Shown: positions 42,334-50,676 of the stretch, one piece after another
Position numbering within the stretch: position 1 is the stretch's first letter
Layout: each line of letters starts with the position of its first letter
Assembly (NCBI RefSeq): GCF_036321025.1
Contig: NZ_JAZAPB010000001.1
Span: 1-64,000, forward strand
DNA length: 64,000 nt
Source of the DNA: Alteraurantiacibacter hainanensis
Lineage (GTDB): Bacteria; Pseudomonadota; Alphaproteobacteria; Sphingomonadales; Sphingomonadaceae
Direction: 5' to 3'
The notes under the pieces: generated by a model
What the model saw: only the letters and a program-made list of their open reading frames with translations
Told to the model about the DNA's origin: nothing
Database searches by the model: none
Made by a program: the position numbers and the translations under genes

Positions 42334-42708
42334 ATGAAAGACTGTTCCATCCTTTTGCTGGAGGACGAGCCTCTTATCCTGATGGATCTGGAGTTCGCCG
42401 CCGAGGACCAGGGCTGCACGCCCTTCTGCGCCAGCGGGGTCGCCAAGGCGATGGCTCATCTTGAAGGCCGCGATATCGACGTGGCCGTCCTCGACGTGAC
42501 GCTGAAGGGCAAGGAGACCTGCGTGCCGGTGGCCGAGGAACTGGACAGGCGCAGGATTCCCTACCTGCTCCATTCGGGTGACCTGAACCGCGCCGACGAG
42601 ACGGTGCGCAACCTGGGCGCGACGCACGTGCCCAAGCCCGCCGATGCATCTCTCGTCATCGAGACCGCGATCAATCTTCTGAAGCAGCCGGCCACCCAGA
42701 GCCGCTGA
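42334..42708 (+). CDS. single-domain response regulator (CheY-like)
   Basis: A 124-residue receiver domain without output domain. Acidic Glu10-Asp11, phospho-acceptor Asp54 (VAVLDVTLKGK) and Lys101 in HVPKPAD are in place. Such proteins act by binding a partner or as a phosphate sink or shuttle. The gene lies 12 bases after the LOV kinase and is very probably its cognate regulator; in related bacteria such a pair can feed into the PhyR general stress pathway or influence motility, but that is inference. Convergent with the sensor kinase ending at 42711. Confidence 0.92.
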   Translation: MKDCSILLLEDEPLILMDLEFAAEDQGCTPFCASGVAKAMAHLEGRDIDVAVLDVTLKGKETCVPVAEELDRRRIPYLLHSGDLNRADETVRNLGATHVPKPADASLVIETAINLLKQPATQSR

Positions 42709-42710
42709 CG

Positions 42711-44171
42711 CTATTCGCTGGCGCGGGGCAAGCGCAGGGTAATCAGCAAGCCGCCCAGGTCCTCGCTCTCGCCCAGGTCGACGCTGCCGCCGTAGATTTC
42801 CGCCACGTCGCGCACGATCGCGAGGCCGAGACCCGTGCCGGGCTTCTCGGTATCCAGCCGCGCGCCGCGACCGAAAATTTCGGCCCGCTTTGCCTCGGGG
42901 ATTCCGGTGCCGTCGTCCTCGACCATCACCGCGCACAGCGCCGCCTCCGGCTCCGAATCGACCGTCACGAACACGCTGCCACCGCCGTACTTGGCGGCGT
43001 TTTCGATCAGGTTGCCCAGCAATTCCTCCAGGTCCTGCCGTTCTACCGCCACGTCTGCCGCCTCGTTGCCGTCGATATCGAACCGCACCTCGGGATAGAG
43101 GCGGCCCACGGCGCGCTCCACCGCCACGGCGCTTTCCATCACGTTGGCGCGGCTGAGGCCCACGGCGCGCCGACCAACGGCGCGTGCGCGGGCAAGATGG
43201 TGATCGACCTGTCGACGCATGGTGCTCGCCTCGCGCAGCACGGTCTCGTCCAGGTCTGGCGCACCTGCGCTTGCGGCGTTGGTCACGACGGTCAGCGGCG
43301 TCTTCAGCGCATGGGCAAGGTTGCCGGCATGACGTCGGGCTTCCTCCGCCTGCAATTCCGAATGGGCCAGCAGCGCGTTCAGCTCGTCCACCATGGGCTG
43401 CACTTCCAGCGGCAGCGGGTCGGTGACGCGGTTGCTGCCCGACGAGCGGATATGCGCAATCGCCTTGCGCACCCTTCGCAGCGGTCCGAGGCCGTACCAG
43501 GTCTGCGCCATGGCCATCAGGAACAGTCCGATGCCGAGGACCGCGAAAGACCAGGCGAGGATCGAGCGGATATCCGCGATCTGCTCGTTCAGTTCCACCC
43601 GGCTTCCCGCCACCACGAATTGCCATTCCACATCGCTGCCGGGCAGCGACACGGTGCGCTGCGCGATCCGCAGCGGCTCGTCGGTGAATTGCCCGGAATC
43701 GTAGAAGATCGTCTCGTACGCCTGCACGTCCTCGCGAATCTGAAGCAGGTCGTCCCACAGCGAGCGCGAGGGATATGGGGCGACGCCCTCGCCGCTGATC
43801 TGCCAGTAGAAGCCGCTGTTGGGTTCAAGGAAGCGCTGGTCGCCCAGGATGCGGTTGAACCGCACCTCGCCGAAGGGGTCGAGCTCAGCCGACAGCACCA
43901 TGGCGTTGAGGGAAATTTCCAGCTGCTCGTCGAACTGATTGGAAACGAGGTTGGTCAGCGCCCGGTCCAGCGCCAGCCCGCCAAGCAGCAACAGGGCGAA
44001 GATCCACCCCGCCGCGATAAGCATCATGCGCCGGGCAAGGCTACCTGTATGACGCGGCCCGAAGGGGACGGCGGTTTCGCCGTCATTCGCGCGCGTCTCC
44101 ACGTCCTGCGCTACGCCGGTCTTACTCGCGCGCAGGGTCGTCGGGGTCGTCGAGGCTGTAACCGAGGCCAC
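42711..44171 (-). CDS. membrane sensor histidine kinase
   Basis: A 486-residue two-span sensor: transmembrane segments about 49-69 and 204-225 flank a periplasmic domain of 130 residues. HAMP-like residues follow, and the phospho-acceptor is His287 in GNLAHALKTPLTV. The ATPase part has an N-box near NLIENAAKYG, a G1 box DDGTGIPEAKR and a GLGLAIV box. The family is close to PhoQ/FeuQ. The start is uncertain: the GTG at 44171 overlaps the response regulator by 50 bases, whereas the GTG at 44102 would leave a 19-base gap; neither has a good ribosome binding site. Signal unknown. Confidence 0.92.
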   Translation of the reverse strand: MASVTASTTPTTLRASKTGVAQDVETRANDGETAVPFGPRHTGSLARRMMLIAAGWIFALLLLGGLALDRALTNLVSNQFDEQLEISLNAMVLSAELDPFGEVRFNRILGDQRFLEPNSGFYWQISGEGVAPYPSRSLWDDLLQIREDVQAYETIFYDSGQFTDEPLRIAQRTVSLPGSDVEWQFVVAGSRVELNEQIADIRSILAWSFAVLGIGLFLMAMAQTWYGLGPLRRVRKAIAHIRSSGSNRVTDPLPLEVQPMVDELNALLAHSELQAEEARRHAGNLAHALKTPLTVVTNAASAGAPDLDETVLREASTMRRQVDHHLARARAVGRRAVGLSRANVMESAVAVERAVGRLYPEVRFDIDGNEAADVAVERQDLEELLGNLIENAAKYGGGSVFVTVDSEPEAALCAVMVEDDGTGIPEAKRAEIFGRGARLDTEKPGTGLGLAIVRDVAEIYGGSVDLGESEDLGGLLITLRLPRASE

Positions 44172-44799
44172 GGATAGTCGTGATTACGTCAGCGCCAAGT
44201 TTCTTGCGGATGCGGGTGACGAAGACTTCGATCGTGTTCGAATCGCGGTCGAAATCCTGGTCGTAGATATGCTCGATCAACTCGGTCCGGCTGACGACCT
44301 TGCCCTTGTGGTGCATCAGGTAGCTGAGGAGCTTGTATTCCTGCGCCGTGAGCTTCACCGGCTCACCCGCCAGCGTGACGCGGCCCGAACGCGTGTCGAG
44401 CCGGACGTCGCCCGCCGTCAGTTCAGATGAGGCGTTGCCCGAAGCACGGCGGATCAGCGCGCGCAGGCGGGCGATCAGTTCCTCTGTCTGGAAGGGTTTT
44501 GCCAGGTAATCGTCAGCGCCTGCGTCGAGCCCGGCGACCTTGTCGCTCCAGCTGTCGCGCGCGGTCAGCACCAGGACCGGGAAATTGCGGCCTTCCTTGC
44601 GCCACATCCCCAGCACCGTCAGCCCGTCGATCTCCGGCAGGCCCAGGTCCAGCACGACGGCATCGTAATCCTCGGTGCTGCCCAGAAAGTGGCCGTCCTC
44701 GCCATCCGTGGAAAGGTCGACCGCATAGCCGTTCTGCTCCAGCGTCGATTTGAGTTGCTGGCCGAGCGTAGGCTCGTCCTCGACGATCAGGATGCGCAT
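44122..44799 (-). CDS. OmpR/PhoB-family response regulator
   Basis: A 225-residue DNA-binding regulator: receiver domain with Asp8-Glu9, phospho-acceptor Asp51 and Lys101, then a winged-helix output domain (about 128-222, with LTAQEYKLLSYLMHHKGKVVSR and TIEVFVTRIRKKLG). The ATG at 44799 (MRILIVEDEP) has GGGGAGA at good distance and is preferred over the upstream start. Middle gene of a minus-strand run: PepSY protein, this regulator, sensor kinase. By analogy with PhoPQ/FeuPQ it may answer to envelope or metal stress; targets unknown. Confidence 0.94.
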   Translation of the reverse strand: MRILIVEDEPTLGQQLKSTLEQNGYAVDLSTDGEDGHFLGSTEDYDAVVLDLGLPEIDGLTVLGMWRKEGRNFPVLVLTARDSWSDKVAGLDAGADDYLAKPFQTEELIARLRALIRRASGNASSELTAGDVRLDTRSGRVTLAGEPVKLTAQEYKLLSYLMHHKGKVVSRTELIEHIYDQDFDRDSNTIEVFVTRIRKKLGADVITTIRGLGYSLDDPDDPARE

Positions 44800-44903
44800 T
44801 CGATTAAGTCTCCCCTGCAATCACGCCCGACAATTGGGCTTTTGCCACAAACGCGTCAAGCGAGGTGGAAGTTTCCGGCAAGAAGCAGGTGGAAACCCGC
44901 GAA

Positions 44904-45209
44904 TCAGCGGGAAATTCGCAGGATGCGAGCCGTCTGCGCGTCCACGTCGACCCAGATCATGCGGCCGTTGCGGATGAATTTCAGGCGATAGGCCTGCGCC
45001 GTGCGATCGTATTCGAAACCGATGTACTCGTCATCGCTTTCCATGCGCGGAATGATCCGCCGCTCGATCTCGCGGATCGGCATGTTGCGGCCCGCCTGCA
45101 TCTCGGCGCGCGCGCTCTGCTGGTCGCCGCGCGACTGCGCGTGCACGGGTGCAGCGCCGAGCGAGGCGGCCAGCGCAAGCGCGGCGAGACAGGCGGAGAG
45201 GGATTTCAT
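44904..45209 (-). CDS. periplasmic PepSY-domain protein, 101 aa
   Basis: A signal peptide (1-24, cut after PVHA) is followed by one PepSY-like domain with the typical close YRLKFIRNGRMIWVDVDAQTARILRI. A basic helix REIERRIIPRM precedes it. PepSY domains are thought to inhibit proteases or bind peptides in the periplasm. It is 104 bases upstream of the response regulator on the same strand, and such small PepSY genes commonly accompany PhoPQ-like systems, either as target or as modulator. The domain sequence is short, so the call relies on the final motif and context. Confidence 0.85.
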   Translation of the reverse strand: MKSLSACLAALALAASLGAAPVHAQSRGDQQSARAEMQAGRNMPIREIERRIIPRMESDDEYIGFEYDRTAQAYRLKFIRNGRMIWVDVDAQTARILRISR

Positions 45210-45306
45210 GGTGAGGTTGTGCCTAAGGCAATACCATTGAACAAGGAGTGAATGTTGCGCGCCAGAGGCGTTCAGGAAGCTTCACCGGCGAGGTGTGGCA
45301 GGAATG

Positions 45307-46017
45307 CTACTCCACCATCTCGAAGCTGAAATTCACCGTGATTCCGGCCTCTACCTGGCCCGGCCGGACCGGCGTCGATTGCTCCGCCACGTCGGCTGTC
45401 GCCGCGACCTGCCGATACATCGGCATGGGCTGGCTGGTCACGTTCTCGCTGATCTCCAGCAGACGCACGTTGCCGTAGCCCGACAGCCGCGCGTAATCCT
45501 GTGCCCGCTGGCGAGCGGTGGCAAAGGCGGCCTGACGCGCCTGCTCCACGAACGGCGCGGGATCGTCCACCGCCCAGCCGATGCCGCCAAGGTCGGTAGC
45601 CCCTGCGGCGACGAGCGAATCCAGCACTTCGCCGGTGCGCTGAATGTCGCGCAGCACGATGTTCACCCGGTTCATCACCCGATAGCCGCGGAATTCCTGC
45701 TGCCGGGTCTCCTGATTGTAGTCGTATTCGGCATTCAGGTTCACGCCGCTGGTCTGGATATCGTCCTCGTCGATGCCCAGTGCCTCGATCCGCTCGATGA
45801 CACGGTTCATGGCCTGCGCATTCTGGCGCATGGCCTCCACCGCCGTGGGGGCGACCGTCGTCACGCCTGCGCTCAGATTCGCGATGTCGGGATCGACCGC
45901 CACGCTTTCGCTGACCGACAGTTCGACCACCGGGCCGGCAGCCTGAATATCAACCTCGGCGGCGGCGGGCGAAGCCATGACGGCGGCGGCGACTACGGGC
46001 AGGATGGGGCGGATCAT
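45307..46017 (-). CDS. SIMPL (DUF541) domain periplasmic protein
   Basis: A 236-residue exported protein (signal peptide 1-20, ASPAAA) with the SIMPL/DUF541 fold: VSESVAVDPDIANLSAGV, then NAQAMNRVIERIEALGI, YRVMNRVNIVLRD and FATARQRAQDYARLSG. The family includes YggE of E. coli, which limits oxidative damage, and outer-membrane-linked proteins; the molecular role is not settled. Divergent from the ABC-F gene, with 125 bases of shared upstream sequence. Confidence 0.9.
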   Translation of the reverse strand: MIRPILPVVAAAVMASPAAAEVDIQAAGPVVELSVSESVAVDPDIANLSAGVTTVAPTAVEAMRQNAQAMNRVIERIEALGIDEDDIQTSGVNLNAEYDYNQETRQQEFRGYRVMNRVNIVLRDIQRTGEVLDSLVAAGATDLGGIGWAVDDPAPFVEQARQAAFATARQRAQDYARLSGYGNVRLLEISENVTSQPMPMYRQVAATADVAEQSTPVRPGQVEAGITVNFSFEMVE

Positions 46018-46142
46018 ATGATGTTGCTCCTTGGATACAGGCGCTCGGCTTGCGCCAGGCGGGATAACGCCAGGCTGAACGCCCCCGTTCCCGGCGAGGC
46101 CGCTTGCCAGCCGACCGGCGCACGCCTACCTGCGCGCTCGTC

Positions 46143-47957
46143 ATGGCAGAACCACCGATCTTGAGCTGGGAAGGACTTGGCCTGCAGCAGGGCGGCCGCT
46201 GGCTGTTCGGCGATCCGTCGGATGGCGACGGGATGGACCTGCATATCGGACCGCGCGACCGTTTTGCGCTGATCGGTCGCAACGGCGTGGGGAAGACCAC
46301 GCTGCTGAAGCTGATAACCGGCGAGATCGAAGCCGACCGCGGCACCCGCAAGGTGAAGCCGCACATCAACATCGTCTGGCTGGAACAGGATCCCGATTTC
46401 GACGGCTTCGATACCCTGATGGATTTCGCCCTTTCGGGAGATCGTCCCCCGGCAGAGCACGAGGTGGAGGCCATCGCCGGACAGCTGGGCATCGACATGA
46501 GCACCGGCACCGCCGGCGCCAGCGGGGGCGAGAAGCGTCGCGCCGCCATCGCCCGCGCGCTGGCACTGCAACCCGATCTCATCTTGCTGGACGAGCCGAC
46601 CAACCACCTCGATCTTGCCGCCATCGACTGGCTGGAGGCCTGGCTGACCCGCTACAAGGGCGCCTTCATCGTCATCAGCCACGACCGCACGTTCCTGAAG
46701 CGCCTCACCCGCTCGACGCTGTGGCTCGACCGCGGACAACTGCGTCGCAAGGACGTTGGCTTCGGCGGCTACGAGGCGTGGGAGGAACAGGTCTACGCCG
46801 AGGAAGCGCGCGCGGCGGAGAAACTGGACGCCAGGCTGAAGATCGAGGCGCACTGGCTGGAGCGCGGCGTCACTGCGCGGCGCAAGCGCAACATGGGCCG
46901 GCTGGAGAAGCTTTGGGAAATGCGCGCCGCCCGTGCCGCGATGATATCGCCTGGCGGCACGGCCAAGCTGAAACTGGCCAGCGACGACGATTTCAAGAGC
47001 AAGTCGGTGATCGTCGCGGAGGATATCTCCAAGAGCTACGACGGGCGCGACATTATCAAGCCGTTCTCCCTGCGCATCCAGCGCGGCGACCGCATCGGCA
47101 TCGTCGGCGCCAATGGCGCGGGCAAGACCACCCTGCTCACGATGCTGACCAAGGAGCTGGAACCCGATACCGGCACCGTGACGCACGCCAAGACCCTTTC
47201 GGGCGTGATGATCGATCAGCAGCGCTCACTGCTCGATCCGCAGAAGACCGTGCGCCAGGTGCTGGCAGAAGGCGGCGATTGGCTGGATGTGCGCGGACAC
47301 CGCAAGCACGTGCAGGCCTATCTCAAGGACTTCCTTTTCGACCCCTCGCTGGTCGATGCGAAGATCGGCACCTTTTCGGGCGGCGAACGCAGCCGCCTGC
47401 TGCTGGCGCGGGAGTTCTCGCGAACATCCAACCTCCTCGTGCTGGACGAGCCTACCAACGACCTCGACCTCGAGACGCTGGACCTGCTGCAGGAAGTGAT
47501 CGCCGACTACGAGGGTACCGTGCTGATCGTCAGCCACGACCGCGATTTCCTGGACCGCACCGTCACGGTGACGCTGGGCCTTGATGGCAGCGGTACGGTG
47601 GACATCGTGGCCGGCGGATACGAGGACTGGCAGGCCAAGCGGACACGAAAGCCGCAGAAGAAGGAGGCGAAGGGACAGGACGCCCCGGAAAAGAGCGCCC
47701 CGCCCCCTCCCCCGCCGCCGAAGGACCCGGCCAAGCTGAGCTACAACGACCAGCGCGATTACGAACGGCTGCCCGCGCGGATAGAGGAACTGGAAGGACT
47801 GATTGCCAAGGGCGAGGCCGCTCTTGCCGATCCGGACCTCTACAGCCGCGACCCGGATCGCTTCGCGCGCATCACGAAGTCGCTGGAAATGGCCCGCACC
47901 GAGAAGGACGAGGCCGAGGACCGCTGGCTGGAACTCGCCGCCCTGGTAGAGGGATGA
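46143..47957 (+). CDS. ABC-F family ATPase (Uup-like)
   Basis: A 604-residue soluble protein with two ABC ATPase cassettes and no membrane span. Walker A motifs are GRNGVGKTT (Lys51) and GANGAGKTT (about 320-328), signatures are SGGEKRR and SGGERSR, and the Walker B boxes are LLDEPTNHLD and VLDEPTNDLD. A linker lies between them, and a Lys/Pro-rich stretch precedes a C-terminal coiled coil (about 535-604), the layout of Uup, which acts on ribosomes and on DNA branch intermediates. The ATG at 46143 is chosen over the longer open frame. Divergent from the SIMPL gene. Confidence 0.93.
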   Translation: MAEPPILSWEGLGLQQGGRWLFGDPSDGDGMDLHIGPRDRFALIGRNGVGKTTLLKLITGEIEADRGTRKVKPHINIVWLEQDPDFDGFDTLMDFALSGDRPPAEHEVEAIAGQLGIDMSTGTAGASGGEKRRAAIARALALQPDLILLDEPTNHLDLAAIDWLEAWLTRYKGAFIVISHDRTFLKRLTRSTLWLDRGQLRRKDVGFGGYEAWEEQVYAEEARAAEKLDARLKIEAHWLERGVTARRKRNMGRLEKLWEMRAARAAMISPGGTAKLKLASDDDFKSKSVIVAEDISKSYDGRDIIKPFSLRIQRGDRIGIVGANGAGKTTLLTMLTKELEPDTGTVTHAKTLSGVMIDQQRSLLDPQKTVRQVLAEGGDWLDVRGHRKHVQAYLKDFLFDPSLVDAKIGTFSGGERSRLLLAREFSRTSNLLVLDEPTNDLDLETLDLLQEVIADYEGTVLIVSHDRDFLDRTVTVTLGLDGSGTVDIVAGGYEDWQAKRTRKPQKKEAKGQDAPEKSAPPPPPPPKDPAKLSYNDQRDYERLPARIEELEGLIAKGEAALADPDLYSRDPDRFARITKSLEMARTEKDEAEDRWLELAALVEG

Positions 47958-47959
47958 CG

Positions 47960-47989
47960 CCTCTCGCAAGAGGTTAATTCGCGTTAACC
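47960..47989. promoter_or_regulatory. hairpin and inverted TTAACC repeat upstream of the acidic protein gene
   Basis: CCTCT-CGCA-AGAGG (47960-47973) directly after the ABC-F stop, followed by TTAATT, may be a weak terminator. Overlapping it, GGTTAA (47972-47977) and TTAACC (47984-47989) form a perfect inverted repeat. TTAACCAC resembles the half-site TTAACCAT of CtrA, but the TTAA spacing is six rather than the usual seven. Confidence 0.4.
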
Positions 47990-48035
47990 ACGCTTGCTCA
48001 CGTCGTTTGCACCAAAGTCCGTGAAAAGGCTTCTT

Positions 48036-49514
48036 ATGGGGAATGCGACGAGCTCCGCTATGCGTGCCGACGAGACGGCAACGCCCGCACATGCAGCGGG
48101 TGAGGATGGACCTGCGTTCGGCAGCCTTGCCAACCTGGGCGGTCCCAAGAAATTCAAGAAAAAGCCTGTTCTCGTCCTCGATCCCGAGGAGCTCGAGAAG
48201 GCACACATGATGTTCCAGGATGCCTCCGCCGAATTGCTCGGCGAAGAAGTGCAGCGACCGGAACGTCCTTCCGCCGTCCTCGGCCTTGCCCCAATGGACG
48301 ACGAGGATTCCTCGCCCGAGGACATGGGCGCCGACGAGGAAGGCGATGAGACCGACGACACCGAGGTGCCGACTGCCGAGGACCTGCTGCGGATGTCCGC
48401 CTCGCGCCCGGAGCCGGATCCAGACGACGAAGCCGCCATCGCCGCACACCTCGAAGGCCTCGATTTCGATCACCGCATCTTCCCCAGCCTGCCGCTGAAA
48501 TCGGACGAGGAGATCGCCGCCGAGGAAGAAGCGGAACTGGCGCGTTCGGAACGCGAGAAGGCAGAAGAATTCGAGAACGGGGACGCGGACGATTTCACGC
48601 CGCCGCACGATGCCGCGTACCGGGCCGAAGCGACTTATAACGAACCCGGGATGGCGAGCACAGGCGGCGATGCCCCGCCCGTCGATCCACGCGCGCAGAG
48701 ATTTCCAGTCAATCCGTTGCCTGAGCCGGAAGCAGAGTACGATCTGCCGGAAGAGGCGTTCGCCGAACCAGAAATCGAATCGCAGACCGAGGAGCCCGCC
48801 GAAAGGGCACAGGTATTCGGCGACGAGCCGTTCCTGGAGTTCCCGACCGGACCAATCAGCTGGCGTCCGGTGGCTGGCGAACCTGCCGCGGACCTCGAAC
48901 CAGCCGCCGAGCAGGACCTCAACGAGGCGCAGCCCGATACCGACGCGTCAGTCGAGGACGACACCTTCGCCGCACTTCCCGAAGTGGAAGCGGAAGCCGA
49001 GTTCGAGCCCGATGCGTGGTCCGAGCCGATGGAAGAGCCTGCATCGAGCGAGCTTCCGCTCGACTATGCGACCGTGCCCGAGGCAGTCCCCGAAGATCGA
49101 TCTTCCGCCGAACCGGAAGACGACACGAGCGCGGACTACGAACCCTATTCACCCTATACGGACGAAGACCCGAACCGGTTCGAATGGGAAATGGAAGAAG
49201 TGGTGGAGGATGGACATGTCCCTCCCCCGCCGCAGGATCGGCCCGAACCGGCAGACGATTTTCTCGAAGAGGAGATCGACGAGGAAGACGACAGCTATAC
49301 CGAGACCGACGACGAGCCGGTGGATGGCTACGCCTTCATGTATTCCGCCAACCCCCGGGGCCGCACTTTGCATGCGCTGGCTGAAGGTGAGAGCAACTCG
49401 CTACGAGCTCGCCTGATCCGCGAACGCGAGCAGGCGCAGGCCGAGAGCGAATATGCGAGCGGACCGTCGCTGTGGGCGAAGTTCACCAGCTGGCTGCGCG
49501 GTCTTCTCAGCTAG
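48036..49514 (+). CDS. highly acidic, largely disordered protein with amphipathic C-terminus, 492 aa
   Basis: The ATG at 48036 with AAAGG upstream begins MGNATSSAMRADETATPA. Beyond a short basic patch (GPKKFKKKPVLVLDP, about residues 36-50) and one helical segment (PEELEKAHMMFQDASAELL), the protein is dominated by Asp, Glu, Pro and Ala for about 380 residues, with a predicted strongly negative charge and no compact domain. It ends in a conserved-looking block (RARLIREREQAQAESEY) and an amphipathic segment SLWAKFTSWLRGLL that could bind the membrane. No family recognised. It meets the DUF6456 gene tail to tail with a four-base overlap. Possible scaffold, polar organiser or DNA-mimic; all inference. 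Confidence 0.75.
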   Translation: MGNATSSAMRADETATPAHAAGEDGPAFGSLANLGGPKKFKKKPVLVLDPEELEKAHMMFQDASAELLGEEVQRPERPSAVLGLAPMDDEDSSPEDMGADEEGDETDDTEVPTAEDLLRMSASRPEPDPDDEAAIAAHLEGLDFDHRIFPSLPLKSDEEIAAEEEAELARSEREKAEEFENGDADDFTPPHDAAYRAEATYNEPGMASTGGDAPPVDPRAQRFPVNPLPEPEAEYDLPEEAFAEPEIESQTEEPAERAQVFGDEPFLEFPTGPISWRPVAGEPAADLEPAAEQDLNEAQPDTDASVEDDTFAALPEVEAEAEFEPDAWSEPMEEPASSELPLDYATVPEAVPEDRSSAEPEDDTSADYEPYSPYTDEDPNRFEWEMEEVVEDGHVPPPPQDRPEPADDFLEEEIDEEDDSYTETDDEPVDGYAFMYSANPRGRTLHALAEGESNSLRARLIREREQAQAESEYASGPSLWAKFTSWLRGLLS

Positions 49515-49987
49515 TTGATCCGGTAGTAGTCGGCCACCCGGTCCAGCGCCAGTCTCAGCACCAGCTTGCCGCTGCGCGCGGGCCATTCCAGCGCCTTTTC
49601 CGCTATGGGGAGCGTTTCCCCGGCGCAGACGACGCGCCAGAGAATGTCTTCCAGCCCCCGCCCCGCCTGGCGCAGTGCGCCATCGAAACGCGAGCGCGCG
49701 GCGATCTGGCGCTCGGTTGCGGTCAGACCCTGCTCGCCCGTGCCCTTCACCCGTACCGGGTCCCATCGCATGGTGACGTTGGCGCCCAGCTGCGCCCGTT
49801 CGTAGTCGGCGCGTAGCCGCTCCCCTGCATCGAACAGGCGATCGTCGAGGTGACCGTGCGCATGCAGCCAGCCCAGCGGGCTCTCGGCGAGGTTGACCGT
49901 GACGCTGCGCTTGCGGCGACTGGCTCCGCCTCTCCTGCGCGGTCCCTCGCTCGTCAGTTCGCGTTCCACCAGCTTGCGGTTGTCCAT
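49511..49987 (-). CDS. DUF6456 domain protein, 158 aa
   Basis: A basic N-terminus (EGPRRRGGASRRKRSVTVN) leads to the DUF6456 region: ESPLGWLHA, FDAGERLRADYERAQLG, MRWDPVRV, then ARSRFDGALRQAGRGLEDILWRV and the final LVLRLALDRVADYYRI. In alphaproteobacteria this domain is often the C-terminal part of a putative replication or transcription regulator; here it stands alone. Conserved Trp and Arg residues suggest a nucleic-acid partner, unproven. The ATG at 49987 has GGGGAAAG upstream; longer open frames are discarded. Divergent from the XRE gene. Confidence 0.82.
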   Translation of the reverse strand: MDNRKLVERELTSEGPRRRGGASRRKRSVTVNLAESPLGWLHAHGHLDDRLFDAGERLRADYERAQLGANVTMRWDPVRVKGTGEQGLTATERQIAARSRFDGALRQAGRGLEDILWRVVCAGETLPIAEKALEWPARSGKLVLRLALDRVADYYRIN

Positions 49988-50090
49988 GCGCTTTCCCCTT
50001 CTTCGACAGGCGGCCGCCTTGCAAAGGCGAATCGGGTGTAGGAAAGAGGATTTTGCAACCAGATCGGTTAAACCTGTTACGAGTGAGCCC

Positions 50091-50663
50091 ATGATCAACC
50101 GCATCCGCGACATCCGCAAGCAGAAGGGCATGACCCTTGCCGAAGTCGCCGCCGCCTGCCGCCCCGCCACCACGGCGCAGACCATCGGTCGGCTCGAAAC
50201 GGGCATGCGCAACCTCTCGCTGACCTGGATGAACCGCATCGGGGAAGCCCTCGGCGTCGATCCGGAAACCCTGGTGAAAGGCGAAGGCGGGCAACAGACG
50301 CAGATCATCGCCCGGTTGACGGAGGCCGGCGCGGAAAGCCTCTCCAGCCCGCGCGACGCGATTCTTCCGACAGAGCTGGTGGACGGTGACGCGCTGGTGT
50401 GCCTTTCCATCGAGACAAGCCAGGGCGAATACCGCAGCGGCGACCAGCTATGGATGCGCCAGGTATCGCCGGACGAGGCGGCCAACCTGGTCAATCGCGA
50501 CGTCCTGGCCCCGCGGTCGGGCGGCCGGTTCGCATTCGGGCGGCTGATCGACAGGCAGGGCACGATGGTCGGCCTGCTTCCGCCGGGCATCGGTCAACGG
50601 CAGATCGTCATCGATAATCCCGCGTGGCTGGCCGTGGCCGAAATGCTGGTGAGAAAGCTATAG
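50091..50663 (+). CDS. XRE-family transcriptional regulator, 190 aa
   Basis: The N-terminal 60 residues are a helix-turn-helix of the XRE/Cro type (IRDIRKQKGMTLAEVAAACRP, with TIGRLETGMRNL as recognition part). The remainder, residues 85-190, is a separate beta-rich domain resembling the S24/LexA-like fold without catalytic Ser-Lys residues that I can see, so probably a dimer or ligand domain. Start at ATG 50091. It is divergent from the DUF6456 gene with 103 bases between, and 13 bases before the glycosyltransferase gene, with which it may share a transcript. Confidence 0.85.
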   Translation: MINRIRDIRKQKGMTLAEVAAACRPATTAQTIGRLETGMRNLSLTWMNRIGEALGVDPETLVKGEGGQQTQIIARLTEAGAESLSSPRDAILPTELVDGDALVCLSIETSQGEYRSGDQLWMRQVSPDEAANLVNRDVLAPRSGGRFAFGRLIDRQGTMVGLLPPGIGQRQIVIDNPAWLAVAEMLVRKL

Positions 50664-50676
50664 GGCCCTGCGCACC

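Noticed and set aside
50003..50018. CTTCGACAGG as a second copy of the REP-like repeat
   Set aside because: Only ten bases match and the flanks do not pair, so it is likely chance.
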